Assembly: GCA_018058095.1 (NCBI GenBank)
Contig: JAGPCO010000025.1
Location: 1 to 64,000 of the forward strand
Source: Kofleriaceae bacterium
GTDB taxonomy: Bacteria; Myxococcota_A; Polyangia; Haliangiales; Haliangiaceae
Direction: 5' to 3'
Length of the DNA stretch: 64,000 bases
The translations under genes and the position numbers were made by a program. The notes under the pieces are model-generated. The model did not search any database, was not told the origin of the DNA, and saw nothing but the letters and a program-made list of their open reading frames with translations. Shown piece after piece: positions 20,688 through 30,130 of the stretch (the first letter of the stretch is position 1; every line of letters starts with the position of its first letter).

Positions 20688-21275
20688 TCAACCGCCCCAC
20701 CCGCTCATCGCCCGCGCCAACGGCGCCGCCAGCGCGACCCCGGCCACGATGCCGACCACCACGCCGACGACCACGCCGTGCGCGAAGCGCGGCCGCGGCG
20801 GCGCCACGCCCGGGCCGCCTTCGCTGGCCAGGCCTCGCCCCGGGAACTCGACCTCCCGCACCAACCCGGCCTCGGCGTCGACCAGGATCACGCCGTCGAC
20901 GTCGGCCGCGACCAGGTACTCGAGCAGCTGGCGCCGGGTCGCCGCGGTCTCGAGCCGGGGCGCCACCGCGCCGGTCTTGACCTCGGCCACGTAGCGGCGG
21001 CCGTCGCGCTCGACCACCAAGTCGAGCCGCAGCAGGGTCGGCACGGGGACCCCGTCGAGCCGTGGCGCCCACTCCAGCTCGACCTGGCGCTCGACCACCG
21101 TGAACCCCGCCGCCTCCACCAGCACCTCGGCCGCGTGTTCACCCCGCACCGCGCGCCGCGCCACCCGCCGGGCCCGCCGGCTGCGCCGCCAGCGGATCAG
21201 CGCCGAGCGCGCCGCGACCAGCACGAGCACCAGGCTCGCGCCGACCAGCCCGCCGACCAGCTGCGAGGTCGCCAC
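20688..21275 (-). CDS. Membrane-anchored PD-(D/E)XK nuclease-like protein
   Basis: 195 residues from GTG 21275, which directly precedes the hydrophobic segment; upstream codons in the frame are shadow sequence. One N-terminal transmembrane helix (about 5-27) is followed by a basic stretch (RRSRRARRVARR), then a core with LRLDLVVERDGRRYVAEVKTG (about 95-115), which fits the D-x(n)-ExK active site of restriction-fold nucleases, followed by RRQLLEYLVAADVDGVILVD. A second hydrophobic helix sits near the C-terminus. Similar membrane-bound holliday-junction-resolvase-like domains are seen in uncharacterised bacterial proteins. Catalysis is inferred from the motif only. Confidence 0.68.
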   Translation of the reverse strand: MATSQLVGGLVGASLVLVLVAARSALIRWRRSRRARRVARRAVRGEHAAEVLVEAAGFTVVERQVELEWAPRLDGVPVPTLLRLDLVVERDGRRYVAEVKTGAVAPRLETAATRRQLLEYLVAADVDGVILVDAEAGLVREVEFPGRGLASEGGPGVAPPRPRFAHGVVVGVVVGIVAGVALAAPLARAMSGWGG

Positions 21276-21372
21276 CGCGAGATCTTGCCGGATCGACCTG
21301 ACACCCGGCTCCGACCGGGGTGATGGCGCGAGTGACGGCGGGCGGCGCCGGGCCGTGCGGCTACAGTGGGGC

Positions 21373-22440
21373 ATGCTCCGCCCACTCGTCGCCGTCCGTG
21401 CCGCCGCCGTGCTCGCCCTGGTCGGCCTCGCCCTGGCCTGCTCCGCCGACCCGGCGCCGGTGCGCGCGGGTGGTGCCGCCCCGGCCGCGGCCGCCGGCGC
21501 CGCTAACCCGGCACGACGCGGTCGCCTGGCCGAGGCCACCTTCCGCAGCGCCGCCCTCGGCGTCGACAAGCGCTACCGGATCTACCTCCCGGTCGGCTAC
21601 GACGACGACCCGGCCCGGCGCTGGCCGGTCCTGTACTACCTGCACGGCCTCGGTGGCGACGAGGACGACTGGGTCGACGGCGGCCACCTCGATCAGGTGG
21701 CCGACCGGCTCGGCCTGGCCGCGATCGTCGTCATGCCCGACGGCGACGACAGCTTCTACGCCGACGCCGTCAGCCCGGCCGCCGACTACGCCGCGTGTCG
21801 GCGCGAGGGCGCCGGCCTCCTGTCGCGGCGCGGCGGCAGGGCCCATCAGTGCGTGCGCCAGCGCGCCTACGAGCGCTACCTGGTCGACGACCTGCTCGGT
21901 CACGTCGACGCCACCTACCGCACCCTCGCCGCCCGGACCGGCCGCGCCATCGCCGGCCTGTCGATGGGTGGCCTCGGGGCCTGGATGCTGGCGCTGCGCC
22001 ACCCCGACCGCTTCGCCGGCGCCGCCAGCCACTCCGGGCTGCTGGCGCTGCTGTACCAGGGCCCACACCCGTACCAGCCGGGCGCGGCCTCGCTCGCCAC
22101 CGACGTCAGCCGCTGGGGCGTTGCCCTCGGTGAGCTCGGCGCCTGGGTCCGCGGCATCTTCGGACCCGACCACGCGCGCTGGCTGGCGCACGACCCGGCC
22201 AGCCTGATCGCCCAGGTGCAGCCGGGGCAGCTCGCCCTGTACCTCGACTGCGGCACCGAGGATCTGTTCCGGTTCGACGCCCACGCCGCGTACGTGCACG
22301 ACCTGCTCACCGCACGCGGGGTGGCCCACACCTTCTTCCTCGGGCCCGGTCGGCACGACTTCCGGTTCTGGCACGATCGCCTCGATGACAGCCTGCGCTT
22401 CCTGGCCGACGCCGTCGGCGCCCCGCTCGCGCCGCGGTAG
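21373..22440 (+). CDS. Lipoprotein esterase (esterase-D/Ag85 family)
   Basis: 355 residues. Lipoprotein signal ends VGLALAC (Cys20). Alpha/beta-hydrolase domain PF00756 type: YRIYLPVGYDDDPARRWPVLYYLHGLGGDEDDW, nucleophile elbow IAGLSMGGLGAW, Asp in LYLDCGTEDLFRF, His in GPGRHDFRFWH. Carboxylesterase or S-formylglutathione-hydrolase-like activity at the cell envelope. The ATG at 21373 lies just ahead of the signal. Followed after 9 bp by the phosphatase gene, so likely co-transcribed. Confidence 0.9.
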   Translation: MLRPLVAVRAAAVLALVGLALACSADPAPVRAGGAAPAAAAGAANPARRGRLAEATFRSAALGVDKRYRIYLPVGYDDDPARRWPVLYYLHGLGGDEDDWVDGGHLDQVADRLGLAAIVVMPDGDDSFYADAVSPAADYAACRREGAGLLSRRGGRAHQCVRQRAYERYLVDDLLGHVDATYRTLAARTGRAIAGLSMGGLGAWMLALRHPDRFAGAASHSGLLALLYQGPHPYQPGAASLATDVSRWGVALGELGAWVRGIFGPDHARWLAHDPASLIAQVQPGQLALYLDCGTEDLFRFDAHAAYVHDLLTARGVAHTFFLGPGRHDFRFWHDRLDDSLRFLADAVGAPLAPR

Positions 22441-22449
22441 GATGGCGCG

Positions 22450-23226
22450 GTGAGCGCGCGCACCTTCGCCTTCGGCGACATCCACGGCGACCTGGTCGCG
22501 CTCGAGACCGTGCTGGCCCTGCTGCCGCCGCTCACCGCCGACGACTCCCTGGTCTTTCTCGGCGACTACGTCGACCGCGGCCCCGACTCGGTTGGCGTGG
22601 TGGCCCGGCTGCGCCAGCTCGCCGCCGCCGGCCCGGCCCGCTGCGTCCTCCTGCGCGGCAACCACGAGGACGCCTGGCTCAAGGTCGTCGACGCCGGCTG
22701 GCCCGAGTTCGTGCTGCCACGCGGCAACGGCTGCTACGAGTGTTACTGCTCCTTCCTCGGTCGACCCGCCCCGGACTTCGAGGACGGGCCGTCCGCTCAG
22801 GACCTGCGCGAGATGTGTACCGGCCAGTTCCTGCCGGCCGACGTGGTCGCCTGGATGCGCGAGCTGGCGTGGTTCCACGAGGACGAACACGCCATCTACG
22901 TGCACGCCGGCATCAAGCGCCAGGACGGCGAGTTCCCTCACCCCTCGAAGGTCGATCCCCCGGCCGCGCTGCTGTGGCTGCGCGACCGCGACTTCTTCAG
23001 CAACTACCGCGGCAAGCTGGTCGTGTTCGGCCACACCGCGACCAGCTCGCTGCCGGCCGAGCTGTCGCAACACACGCCCGACGACCCGTCCGACCTGTGG
23101 GCCGGCCCGGCCTGCGTCGGCCTCGACACCGGGGCCGGCAAGGGCGGCTTCCTGACCTGCCTCGAGCTGCCGCGCCGGATGGTCTACGAGTCGCGCCCCG
23201 TCGTGGCCGCGCCGACGATCGAGTAG
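22450..23226 (+). CDS. PPP-family metallophosphatase
   Basis: 258 residues, GTG start. Signature motifs in order: FGDIHGDLVAL, FLGDYVDRGPDS, LLRGNHED, HAGIKRQDGE, FGHTAT. This is the bimetallic PPP Ser/Thr phosphatase or ApaH-like fold, so it may reverse phosphorylation by the kinases in this window or hydrolyse dinucleoside polyphosphates. A Cys-containing insert (NGCYECYCSF) between motifs is unusual. Confidence 0.9.
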   Translation: MSARTFAFGDIHGDLVALETVLALLPPLTADDSLVFLGDYVDRGPDSVGVVARLRQLAAAGPARCVLLRGNHEDAWLKVVDAGWPEFVLPRGNGCYECYCSFLGRPAPDFEDGPSAQDLREMCTGQFLPADVVAWMRELAWFHEDEHAIYVHAGIKRQDGEFPHPSKVDPPAALLWLRDRDFFSNYRGKLVVFGHTATSSLPAELSQHTPDDPSDLWAGPACVGLDTGAGKGGFLTCLELPRRMVYESRPVVAAPTIE

Positions 23227-23245
23227 CCCGAGCGCGCCCGGCCAG

Positions 23246-25168
23246 CTACGGCCGACGGCGCAGGTAGTAGGTCGTGCCCGACGACTCGGAGATCTTGATG
23301 GCCAGGGCCCGGCCCGTCGCCGGCACGCTGGCGGTGAAGCGATGCTGGTCGTCGAGCGCGAGCTTGACGCCATCGACCGACACGTCGGCCCCGCCCAGCA
23401 CCGCGCCCTTGACGGCCAGCTGCGCCCCCCAGGCGGCACCGACCCCGGGCTGCTCGATGTACGCCTGCGGCGCCACGTTCTTGAACTCGATGCGGATGGT
23501 GGTCGGCTTCGACTTGAGCCCGGTCGCGACGTTCTCGAAGAAGAAGGTGTACTGGCCCTCCTCGAGGTTGTTGACGCTGACCTTGGCGGTCTGGCTGTCG
23601 AGGTTCTGCGCCGGCTTGCGGCCCCCGCTCAGGCTCACCTTGAACGGGCCCCCGGTGGCCCCGCGCCACACCAGGTCGAGCACCGGCAGGAGGTTCTGGT
23701 ACGGCGCGCGCCAGCTCGTGCCGTTGGCGTAGATCTCGTAGCGTGGGCCAGACCGCGGCAGGGCCTTGGTCCCGCTGCCACGCCGGACCGTGATCGAGCC
23801 GCCCGAGGCGATTCCAGAAGCGCCCTCGCACTTGACCCGGTAGCGCCACGACCCGACCGGGACCATCAGGTTGGCGCCATCGGCGCCGGCGCTGATGCGC
23901 GGGTTGCGGAAGCTCTTGTCGCGTGCCAGCTCGACCACGCCGCCGGTCGGGCACTTGTCGACCATGACGAAGCGGACCGCCGTCGGCGGCTTGTGGTCCA
24001 TCACCGTGAAGGACTCCCCGGCCGAGACGCGGAGGTCGAAGAAGTCGGGGATCTCGTCGACCAGGTCGATCGTGCCGTCCGGCAGCATCACCGCGGTCTC
24101 GCCGCGCTGCAGCTGCTCCTTGGCGCCGGTCTTGCTCACCAGCTCGACCTGGCCGCGGGTCACGACGACCCGGGTCTCCTTGCCGCGGAGATCGAGGCTG
24201 ACCCCGCTCTCCTTGCCGTCCTTGAAGCCGATCACGCCGGCCGGCACCGTGACCTGCCCGCCGGTCGGCTCCGCCACCACGTCGACCCGCCGCCCGGCCA
24301 GGACGGTGAGGAAGGGTTCGCCGCCAACGCTCAGCTTGCTCCCGCTCGGTGCCTTGACCGTCACGCCCTGGTGCACGGCCGAGCCCGAGGCCCGGCCGGC
24401 GAAGCTGACGGTGGTGCCCTCGGGCTGCTCGCTGGTCCCGGCCGGCAGCTTGACCGGCTTCTTGTCCAGCGCGCCCTGCTTGGTCGCGCCCCGGCCCGTC
24501 ACCGTCACGGTCGCGGTCGCGGCCGGGACGGCGTCGACCGGCGCGTCCATCGCGGCGTCGGCGATGGCGGCGTCGGGCAGCACGGCGTCGATGTCCTCGA
24601 TGACCGCCTTGCCCAGGCTCTGCAGGACGATCGACTTGCCCTGCTCGAGGTTGGTGATCGAGCCGCTCCCATCGTCGAGGGTGGCGGCGCCTAGCAGCAG
24701 CAAGAAGCGGGTGCCCTGCTCGCCGGCGACGAGCTTCACCCCGCTCTGCCCGGTCAGGTTGAGCGATCCGCTGGCGCCACCGAGCTCGAGCTTGTAGGCG
24801 CCGCTGGTCTCGAGTACGGCCTCGCCGAGCGCGAGGTCGACCGAGCGGCCGCCCTTGCCGCCGAAGCGGATGAGCGAGTGCGGTGACATCCGCAGCGCGG
24901 CGCGCTTGCCCAGCAACAGGCGGGCCTGCCCGTCGCCGGTGCGGACCGCATCGCCGAGGAAGAACTTGGCGCCGACCGCGGCTGCGGCCCAGTCGCCGCT
25001 GGCCAGGGCCTTCTCGGTGCCCGTCGAGGTCTCCGCCAGCACGGCGATGGGCGCCTTGCCCTTGCAGGCAGCCAGGCCGGCCAGGACCAGCACCGCCAGC
25101 AGCACCAGCGTGCGTGGCGCACGCGGCGTCCCGGGGCCCGGTGTCGATGTCGAACGCGCCGTCGTCAC
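23246..25168 (-). CDS. FecR-domain lipoprotein
   Basis: 640 residues from GTG 25168 (GTGA overlap with the upstream gene). Lipoprotein signal ends LAGLAACKGK. It has FecR-like beta domains: VGAKFFLGDAVRTGDGQARLLLG...SLIRFGG (about 65-100) with a repeat-like continuation to about 200, then a second FecR/DUF-like segment around 300-370. An Ig/Fn3-like C-terminal half (about 375-640) carries conserved aromatic and Gly residues. FecR domains occur in many myxobacterial surface proteins without a sigma partner. It probably works with the barrel protein encoded just upstream. Confidence 0.78.
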   Translation of the reverse strand: MTTARSTSTPGPGTPRAPRTLVLLAVLVLAGLAACKGKAPIAVLAETSTGTEKALASGDWAAAAVGAKFFLGDAVRTGDGQARLLLGKRAALRMSPHSLIRFGGKGGRSVDLALGEAVLETSGAYKLELGGASGSLNLTGQSGVKLVAGEQGTRFLLLLGAATLDDGSGSITNLEQGKSIVLQSLGKAVIEDIDAVLPDAAIADAAMDAPVDAVPAATATVTVTGRGATKQGALDKKPVKLPAGTSEQPEGTTVSFAGRASGSAVHQGVTVKAPSGSKLSVGGEPFLTVLAGRRVDVVAEPTGGQVTVPAGVIGFKDGKESGVSLDLRGKETRVVVTRGQVELVSKTGAKEQLQRGETAVMLPDGTIDLVDEIPDFFDLRVSAGESFTVMDHKPPTAVRFVMVDKCPTGGVVELARDKSFRNPRISAGADGANLMVPVGSWRYRVKCEGASGIASGGSITVRRGSGTKALPRSGPRYEIYANGTSWRAPYQNLLPVLDLVWRGATGGPFKVSLSGGRKPAQNLDSQTAKVSVNNLEEGQYTFFFENVATGLKSKPTTIRIEFKNVAPQAYIEQPGVGAAWGAQLAVKGAVLGGADVSVDGVKLALDDQHRFTASVPATGRALAIKISESSGTTYYLRRRP

Positions 25169-26685
25169 TTATTGAGTTCGGCGCCGACGATCGTGCTGCC
25201 GTTCTGATCGACGACGTAGGTGGTGGTCTGGGCCCGGTAGCCCGGCGCCGACACGGTCACCGAGTAGGTCCCGGGCGCGATCGGCACCTCGCAGCTGCCA
25301 TCCGCGGCGGTCTGGATGGTCTTGCCGCCCGGCTCGATGATGACGCTGGCCTGGACCGGCTTGCCCGAGAAGTCGCGGATCTTGCAGTAGATGGTCCCGG
25401 GCGGCAGCTGCGGCGCCAGGGCGGTGTCGGCCACCGAGTTGGCGCCCTCGCGCACGCTGACCACCGACTTGGAGGCGATCCGCTCGGACGCGACCACCTC
25501 GATGTTGACGTCACCCAGCGGCAGGCCCTCGACCGACCAGGTGCCATCGGCGCCGCTGGTGGCGGTGACCACCTTGCCGTCGGTGCCAGTGACGGTGATG
25601 GTCGCGTTGGCCAGCGGCTGGCCGGCGTCGTCGAGCACGCGCCCGGTCAGGTTGCCGAGCTTGGCCGGCGGCGGGGTGTCCTCGCCGCCGCCGGTCCCGC
25701 CGTCGCCCCCGCCGACGATGACCGGGGACTTGCTGCCGCCGAAGCGGGCCTGCAGGCCGATGCCGGCGCCGATGACCGGCTGATACGCGATGAGCGGGAT
25801 CGCCCCGCTGGCGACCTCGGTCAGGGTCACGCCCGGCATCTTGCTGCCGCTGACGTAGAACTCTGCGGTCAGCATCTTCGACAGGGCGAGCCGGACGTCG
25901 CCCTGGGCCAGCACGGCCAGGCCGGGCGCGTCCTCACCGACGTAGTACTCGGCCATCACCTCGGCCCCGATCACCAGCTTGCCGGTCGGATAGGCGACCC
26001 GGATCCCACCGGTGGCCGCGCTCCACTCGCTCACGCCGACCGAGACGTTGTCGACGACCTCGGTGTAGACCACCCGCCCGCCCATGTCGTCCTCGACCGT
26101 GGCCGCGCTGTTGTCGAGGCGAAAGCCGGCGTTGATCGCCACCCGGGCCGGGCCGGCCTGGGTCAAGAACAGGCCGCGAAGGTCGGCGCTGGTCGCCCCG
26201 GGCACGATCGAGGGCGCGTCCTTGCCGGGCACCCAGACCCGGACCTGACCGCCGAACCCCATCTTGCCGTCGAACTTGCCGGCGCGCAGGGTGAGGTGCG
26301 GCTCGCCGACGGCGCCGGTCCCGGTGAAGCCGGTGCCGGAGTGGGAGTCGTAGTAGCCGGTCAGCTCGAGGCTGGCCGACAGCCATGGCGTGGGCGAGAA
26401 GCCGACGCCGGCCGAGGTCGTGCCCCGCTTCATCTTGTGGGCCGGGCCGAGCAGCGTGTTGCGCATGCCGCCGCCGAGGCTGACCGCGGCCGCTACCACC
26501 CGGGCCGGCAGCGCGGCCGGGTACGAGATGAGATCACCGCCAGGAAGCGCGTTGTCGCCGATCTCCAGCGTCGGCGTCTCCGGCTCGGCCGGCTCGACCG
26601 CGGCGGTGACCTCCTGGGCCCCGGCGTTCGACATCATGCCAAGAGGAAGCGACAGCGACAGGACACCGAAGGTTCCCCACCTCAT
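25165..26685 (-). CDS. Outer-membrane beta-barrel protein with C-terminal carboxypeptidase-regulatory-like domains
   Basis: 506 residues. Signal peptide (about 1-23, ends NAGAQ). Residues about 55-335 are alternating amphipathic strands (for example SASLELTGYYDSHSGTG, GKLVIGAEVMAEYY), as in outer-membrane barrels. A Gly/Asp-rich linker is followed by two Ig-like carboxypeptidase-regulatory domains (about 355-430 NLTGRVLDDAGQPLANATIT, and about 435-505 CKIRDFSGKPVQASV). Coupled by a 4-bp overlap to the FecR lipoprotein. The pair looks like a surface adhesion or envelope-structure unit. Confidence 0.75.
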   Translation of the reverse strand: MRWGTFGVLSLSLPLGMMSNAGAQEVTAAVEPAEPETPTLEIGDNALPGGDLISYPAALPARVVAAAVSLGGGMRNTLLGPAHKMKRGTTSAGVGFSPTPWLSASLELTGYYDSHSGTGFTGTGAVGEPHLTLRAGKFDGKMGFGGQVRVWVPGKDAPSIVPGATSADLRGLFLTQAGPARVAINAGFRLDNSAATVEDDMGGRVVYTEVVDNVSVGVSEWSAATGGIRVAYPTGKLVIGAEVMAEYYVGEDAPGLAVLAQGDVRLALSKMLTAEFYVSGSKMPGVTLTEVASGAIPLIAYQPVIGAGIGLQARFGGSKSPVIVGGGDGGTGGGEDTPPPAKLGNLTGRVLDDAGQPLANATITVTGTDGKVVTATSGADGTWSVEGLPLGDVNIEVVASERIASKSVVSVREGANSVADTALAPQLPPGTIYCKIRDFSGKPVQASVIIEPGGKTIQTAADGSCEVPIAPGTYSVTVSAPGYRAQTTTYVVDQNGSTIVGAELNK

Positions 26686-26819
26686 GAGCGAAATTGTAGA
26701 GGACTTTCGCCACCTGGCGCCAGCCCTTGCCCACCTACTTTGGCCGGCCGGGGCGCCTGTCTCACCCGGACCTACCCGTCATCCTCGACGACCGGGCCAG
26801 CGTCGACCTGGTCGGCGGC

Positions 26820-28025
26820 TCAGTAGCGCAGCCAGCGCCACAACTCGCGCAGCGACGGTCGCTTGCCAGTCATCAGGATGCCGACCCGGTAGATCCGCGC
26901 CGCCAGCGCGGAGACCGCCGCGGTCGACGCGACCAGGATGAGGAGGGAGATCCCGACCTGGATCGGCCCGGCGCCGCCGAGCAGGAACCGCATCGGCATG
27001 AGGATGGGCGACGCGAACGGGAGCTGGGTCATGAGCTCGGCCATACCGCCGCGCGGATCGTTGGACACCAGGTTCATCGACACCATCGGCAGGATCAACA
27101 GCATCACCACCGGGGTCTGCGCCTGCTGCGCCTCCTGCTCGGTCGACACCATCGCGCCGACGGCGGCGTACAGCGCGGCGTAGAAGAAGTAGCCCAGCAC
27201 GAAGTAGGCGAGGATCACCACCACCTCGGCCACCCCGAGCGGCGGGATCGAGGCCTGGTCTCGCACCCGCAGGGTGATGACCGCCATGCCCAGCCACACG
27301 GTGAGCTGGACCAGGCCGACCGCGCCGACCCCGAGGATCTTGCCGGCCATGAGCGCCCGCGGCTTGGTGGCGGCGACGATCAGCTCGACCACCCGGCTGG
27401 TCTTCTCCTGCACGACGCTGCGCATGACGTTCATCGCGTACAGCAGGATGGCCATGTACAGCACGAACATGACGGCGTAGCCGACGACGAACGCGGCCGC
27501 GCCCGAGCGCCCGCCGGCCTCGCCGGTGGTGTGCTGGGCCCGGACCCGCACCGGCGCCAGCACCTGGCCGAGCTGGGCTGCTGGCACGCCGGCGTCGAGG
27601 CCACGCGCGGTCTGCACCGTGGTGGTCACGACCTGGCGCACGATCTCGATGACCAGCAGGCTCGACGCGTTGTCGCCCTGGTAGGTGATCTCGCCGGCGC
27701 CCAGGCCATCGACCGGCACGGTCACGAAGCCGTCGATCGTCTCGTCCCCGATCCGCGCCAGCAGGGTCGCCTCCGGGGTCTCGGCCGGCACCACCTCGGC
27801 CTTCCAGCCGATGGCCGCGAAGGCCGCGCTCATGGTCGGCGCCAGCCGGCTGGTCCGGTCGAGGATCTGGATCGAGACGGTCTCGGTCCCGGCCCGCGAC
27901 AGCAGCGCCGGGATGACGATGAGCGCGATCATGCCGATCGGCCCGAGCAGCGTGCCGATGACGAACCACTTGGTCCGGACCCGCTCGGCGAACTCGCGCC
28001 GGGCGATGACCCACCAGCCCTTCAC
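26820..28025 (-). CDS. ABC-2 type permease, NatB-like
   Basis: 401 residues. First helix [20 protein letters not shown]-type start at about 20-45, a periplasmic domain (about 50-215), then five C-terminal helices between about 220 and 385, the ABC2_membrane_3 layout of NatB. The conserved VQEKTSRVVELIVAATKPRALMAGKILGVG segment is diagnostic. With the ATPase gene (4-bp overlap) it forms an exporter related to the NatAB sodium-extrusion pump; the actual substrate is uncertain. Confidence 0.92.
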   Translation of the reverse strand: MKGWWVIARREFAERVRTKWFVIGTLLGPIGMIALIVIPALLSRAGTETVSIQILDRTSRLAPTMSAAFAAIGWKAEVVPAETPEATLLARIGDETIDGFVTVPVDGLGAGEITYQGDNASSLLVIEIVRQVVTTTVQTARGLDAGVPAAQLGQVLAPVRVRAQHTTGEAGGRSGAAAFVVGYAVMFVLYMAILLYAMNVMRSVVQEKTSRVVELIVAATKPRALMAGKILGVGAVGLVQLTVWLGMAVITLRVRDQASIPPLGVAEVVVILAYFVLGYFFYAALYAAVGAMVSTEQEAQQAQTPVVMLLILPMVSMNLVSNDPRGGMAELMTQLPFASPILMPMRFLLGGAGPIQVGISLLILVASTAAVSALAARIYRVGILMTGKRPSLRELWRWLRY

Positions 28026-28999
28026 GACGCCTCCCGGCGCTCGGCGACCCGCGCGGTGTCACCGACGCGATCGACGAAGATCTGGTGCAGCGACGGCACC
28101 ACCAGCTCGAACCGGCGCAGGCTGACGCGGGCCGCCACCAGCGCCGCGAGCAGGGCGTCGCCGCTGGCGCCGGTCGCCAGCTCGACGGTGAGATCGGCGC
28201 CGTCGCCCGCCACCGCCGGCCGGGCCGCGCCGACCAGGGCTGGATCGGCCAGCGGCCCAGCCTCGGCCACGGCCCGGCTGGCCGCGTCGACGAAGCGCAG
28301 GGCCACGGTGCGGCCGCTGCCGGCCGCGTCCTTGATCGCGGCCAGGCTGCCGTCGAGGACCTTGCGGCCGCGGGCGATGATGCAGACCTGGTCGCAGATC
28401 TGCTCGGCCTGCTCCATCAGGTGGGTCGAGAACAGCACGGTGCGACCGCTGGCCTTGAGCTCGAGCACCGTGGCCCGCAGCACCTCGGCGTTGATCGGAT
28501 CGAGCCCCGACCACGGCTCGTCGAGGATGACCAGCTCGGGGTCGTGGATCAGCGCGCAGGCGAACTGCACCTTCTGCTGCATGCCCTTGGACAGGTCGCC
28601 GACCTTGTTCTTGCTCCACTGGGCCAGGCCGAGGCGCTCGAGCCAGGCGGCGGCGCGCCGGCGGGCGTCGGCCGCGGTCAACCCGCGCAGCTCGCCCATG
28701 AAGGCGATCATCTCCGCCACCGGCATCTTGGTGTACAGGCCGCGCTCCTCCGGCAGGTAGCCGACCCGGCCGGCCGCGTCCTGCCCCGGCGCCACGCCAC
28801 CGAGCAGCTCGATGCGGCCGCGGTCGGGCGCGATGATGTCGTTGAGCATGCGCAGGGTGGTCGACTTGCCGGCGCCGTTGGGCCCGAGCACGCCGTAGAT
28901 GACCCCGGTCGGCACGGTGAACGACAGGTCGTCGACCGCGACGTGGTTGCCGAACTGCTTGCCGACCCCGTCGACGACGACCGCCGCGCCCGCGCTCAC
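28022..28999 (-). CDS. ABC transporter ATP-binding protein, NatA-like
   Basis: 325 residues from GTG 28999. Walker [22 protein letters not shown] after the Q-loop, signature [15 protein letters not shown], Walker [15 protein letters not shown]-loop STHLMEQA. The 90-residue C-terminal extension ends [12 protein letters not shown], the typical NatA-type DUF4162 end. The GTG overlaps the pyrB stop by 4 bp, so translation of the exporter is coupled to aspartate carbamoyltransferase. Confidence 0.93.
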   Translation of the reverse strand: MSAGAAVVVDGVGKQFGNHVAVDDLSFTVPTGVIYGVLGPNGAGKSTTLRMLNDIIAPDRGRIELLGGVAPGQDAAGRVGYLPEERGLYTKMPVAEMIAFMGELRGLTAADARRRAAAWLERLGLAQWSKNKVGDLSKGMQQKVQFACALIHDPELVILDEPWSGLDPINAEVLRATVLELKASGRTVLFSTHLMEQAEQICDQVCIIARGRKVLDGSLAAIKDAAGSGRTVALRFVDAASRAVAEAGPLADPALVGAARPAVAGDGADLTVELATGASGDALLAALVAARVSLRRFELVVPSLHQIFVDRVGDTARVAERREAS

Positions 29000-30018
29000 G
29001 GCCGCACCGACGCCAGCGCCGTCAGGGCCGGGCCGGGTGGGCGCCCGAGCACCGGGGCCTCGGCGACGAGCAGGTCGAGCACCGCCATGCGCACCGCCAC
29101 GCCCCACGACACCTGGTCGAGGATGACCGACCGGCCGCTGTCGGCCACGTCCGGCGCCAGCTCGACGCCGCGGTTGATCGGCCCGGGGTGCATGACGATG
29201 GCGTCCGGCTTGGCGAAGGCCAGGGTCCGCGCCGACAGCCCGTACTGGCGCGACAGCTCGCGCGTGTTGGAGAAGCGCGGCGCCTCGCCGGCGGTGCGCT
29301 CGTTCTGCACCCGCAACATCATCACCACGTCGGCCCCCTCGAGCGCGGCCTCGAGCCGCGGCTCGATCCGCGACCGGGCCCGGCTGACCTCGCCGCCGAT
29401 CTCGGTCAGGCCGGCCGGCACCAGCGTCCACGGCGCGCACAGGCGGACGTTGGCGCCGAGCGTGGTCAGCCCGAGCAGGCCCGAACGCGCCACCCGCGAG
29501 TGGGCCAGGTCGCCGACGATGGCGACCTCGAGCCCGGCGATGCGGCCCTTGTGGCGGCGGATCGTCGCCAGGTCGAGCAGGCCCTGGGTCGGGTGCTCGT
29601 GCTGACCGTCGCCGGCGTTGATGACCGCGCAGTCGACGTGGCGGGCGATCTGCTCGGCCGCGCCGGCGTAGGCGTGGCGGATGACGATGGCGTCGGGCCC
29701 CATCGCCACCAGGTTGCGCGCGGTGTCGATCAGGGTCTCGCCCTTGGTCGTCGACGAGCTGGCCGCGCTGATGTTGATGGCGTCGGCCGACAGCCGCTTG
29801 GCCGCGATCTCGAACGAGGTCCGGGTCCGCGTCGAGTTCTCGAAGAACAGGTTGATGACGGTGCGGCCGCGCAGGCGGTCGAGCTTGCGCACCGCCGGCT
29901 CGGCGAACGGGTGCAGCGCCGCGGCGTGGTCGAGCACGGCCTCGAGGTCGGCCGCCGCCAGGCCGGCCAGGCCCAGCAGGTGGCGGTGGCGCTGGGAAAA
30001 CCGGCGGGCGGCGGTCAC
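28996..30018 (-). CDS. pyrB: Aspartate carbamoyltransferase catalytic subunit
   Basis: 340 residues from GTG 30018; codons further upstream are shadow sequence. Carbamoyl-phosphate motif [13 protein letters not shown], loop with [28 protein letters not shown] and the carbamoyl-phosphate/aspartate-binding [12 protein letters not shown] are intact. Catalyses the committed step of pyrimidine synthesis in the cytoplasm. No pyrC or pyrI is adjacent; instead the gene leads an overlapping ABC exporter pair. Orthologues elsewhere are usually about 305-320 residues, so a small extension is present at the ends. Confidence 0.95.
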   Translation of the reverse strand: MTAARRFSQRHRHLLGLAGLAAADLEAVLDHAAALHPFAEPAVRKLDRLRGRTVINLFFENSTRTRTSFEIAAKRLSADAINISAASSSTTKGETLIDTARNLVAMGPDAIVIRHAYAGAAEQIARHVDCAVINAGDGQHEHPTQGLLDLATIRRHKGRIAGLEVAIVGDLAHSRVARSGLLGLTTLGANVRLCAPWTLVPAGLTEIGGEVSRARSRIEPRLEAALEGADVVMMLRVQNERTAGEAPRFSNTRELSRQYGLSARTLAFAKPDAIVMHPGPINRGVELAPDVADSGRSVILDQVSWGVAVRMAVLDLLVAEAPVLGRPPGPALTALASVRP

Positions 30019-30130
30019 GACGACGGCGTAGCAGCCGGAGCGACGGCGGGTCAAGGCCCTGCCCGGGCGACCGCGAGTCGAGGCCCCGCCGCAGCGACAG
30101 CGGGCCGGAGCCCGCGGTAAGGTGGGCGCG

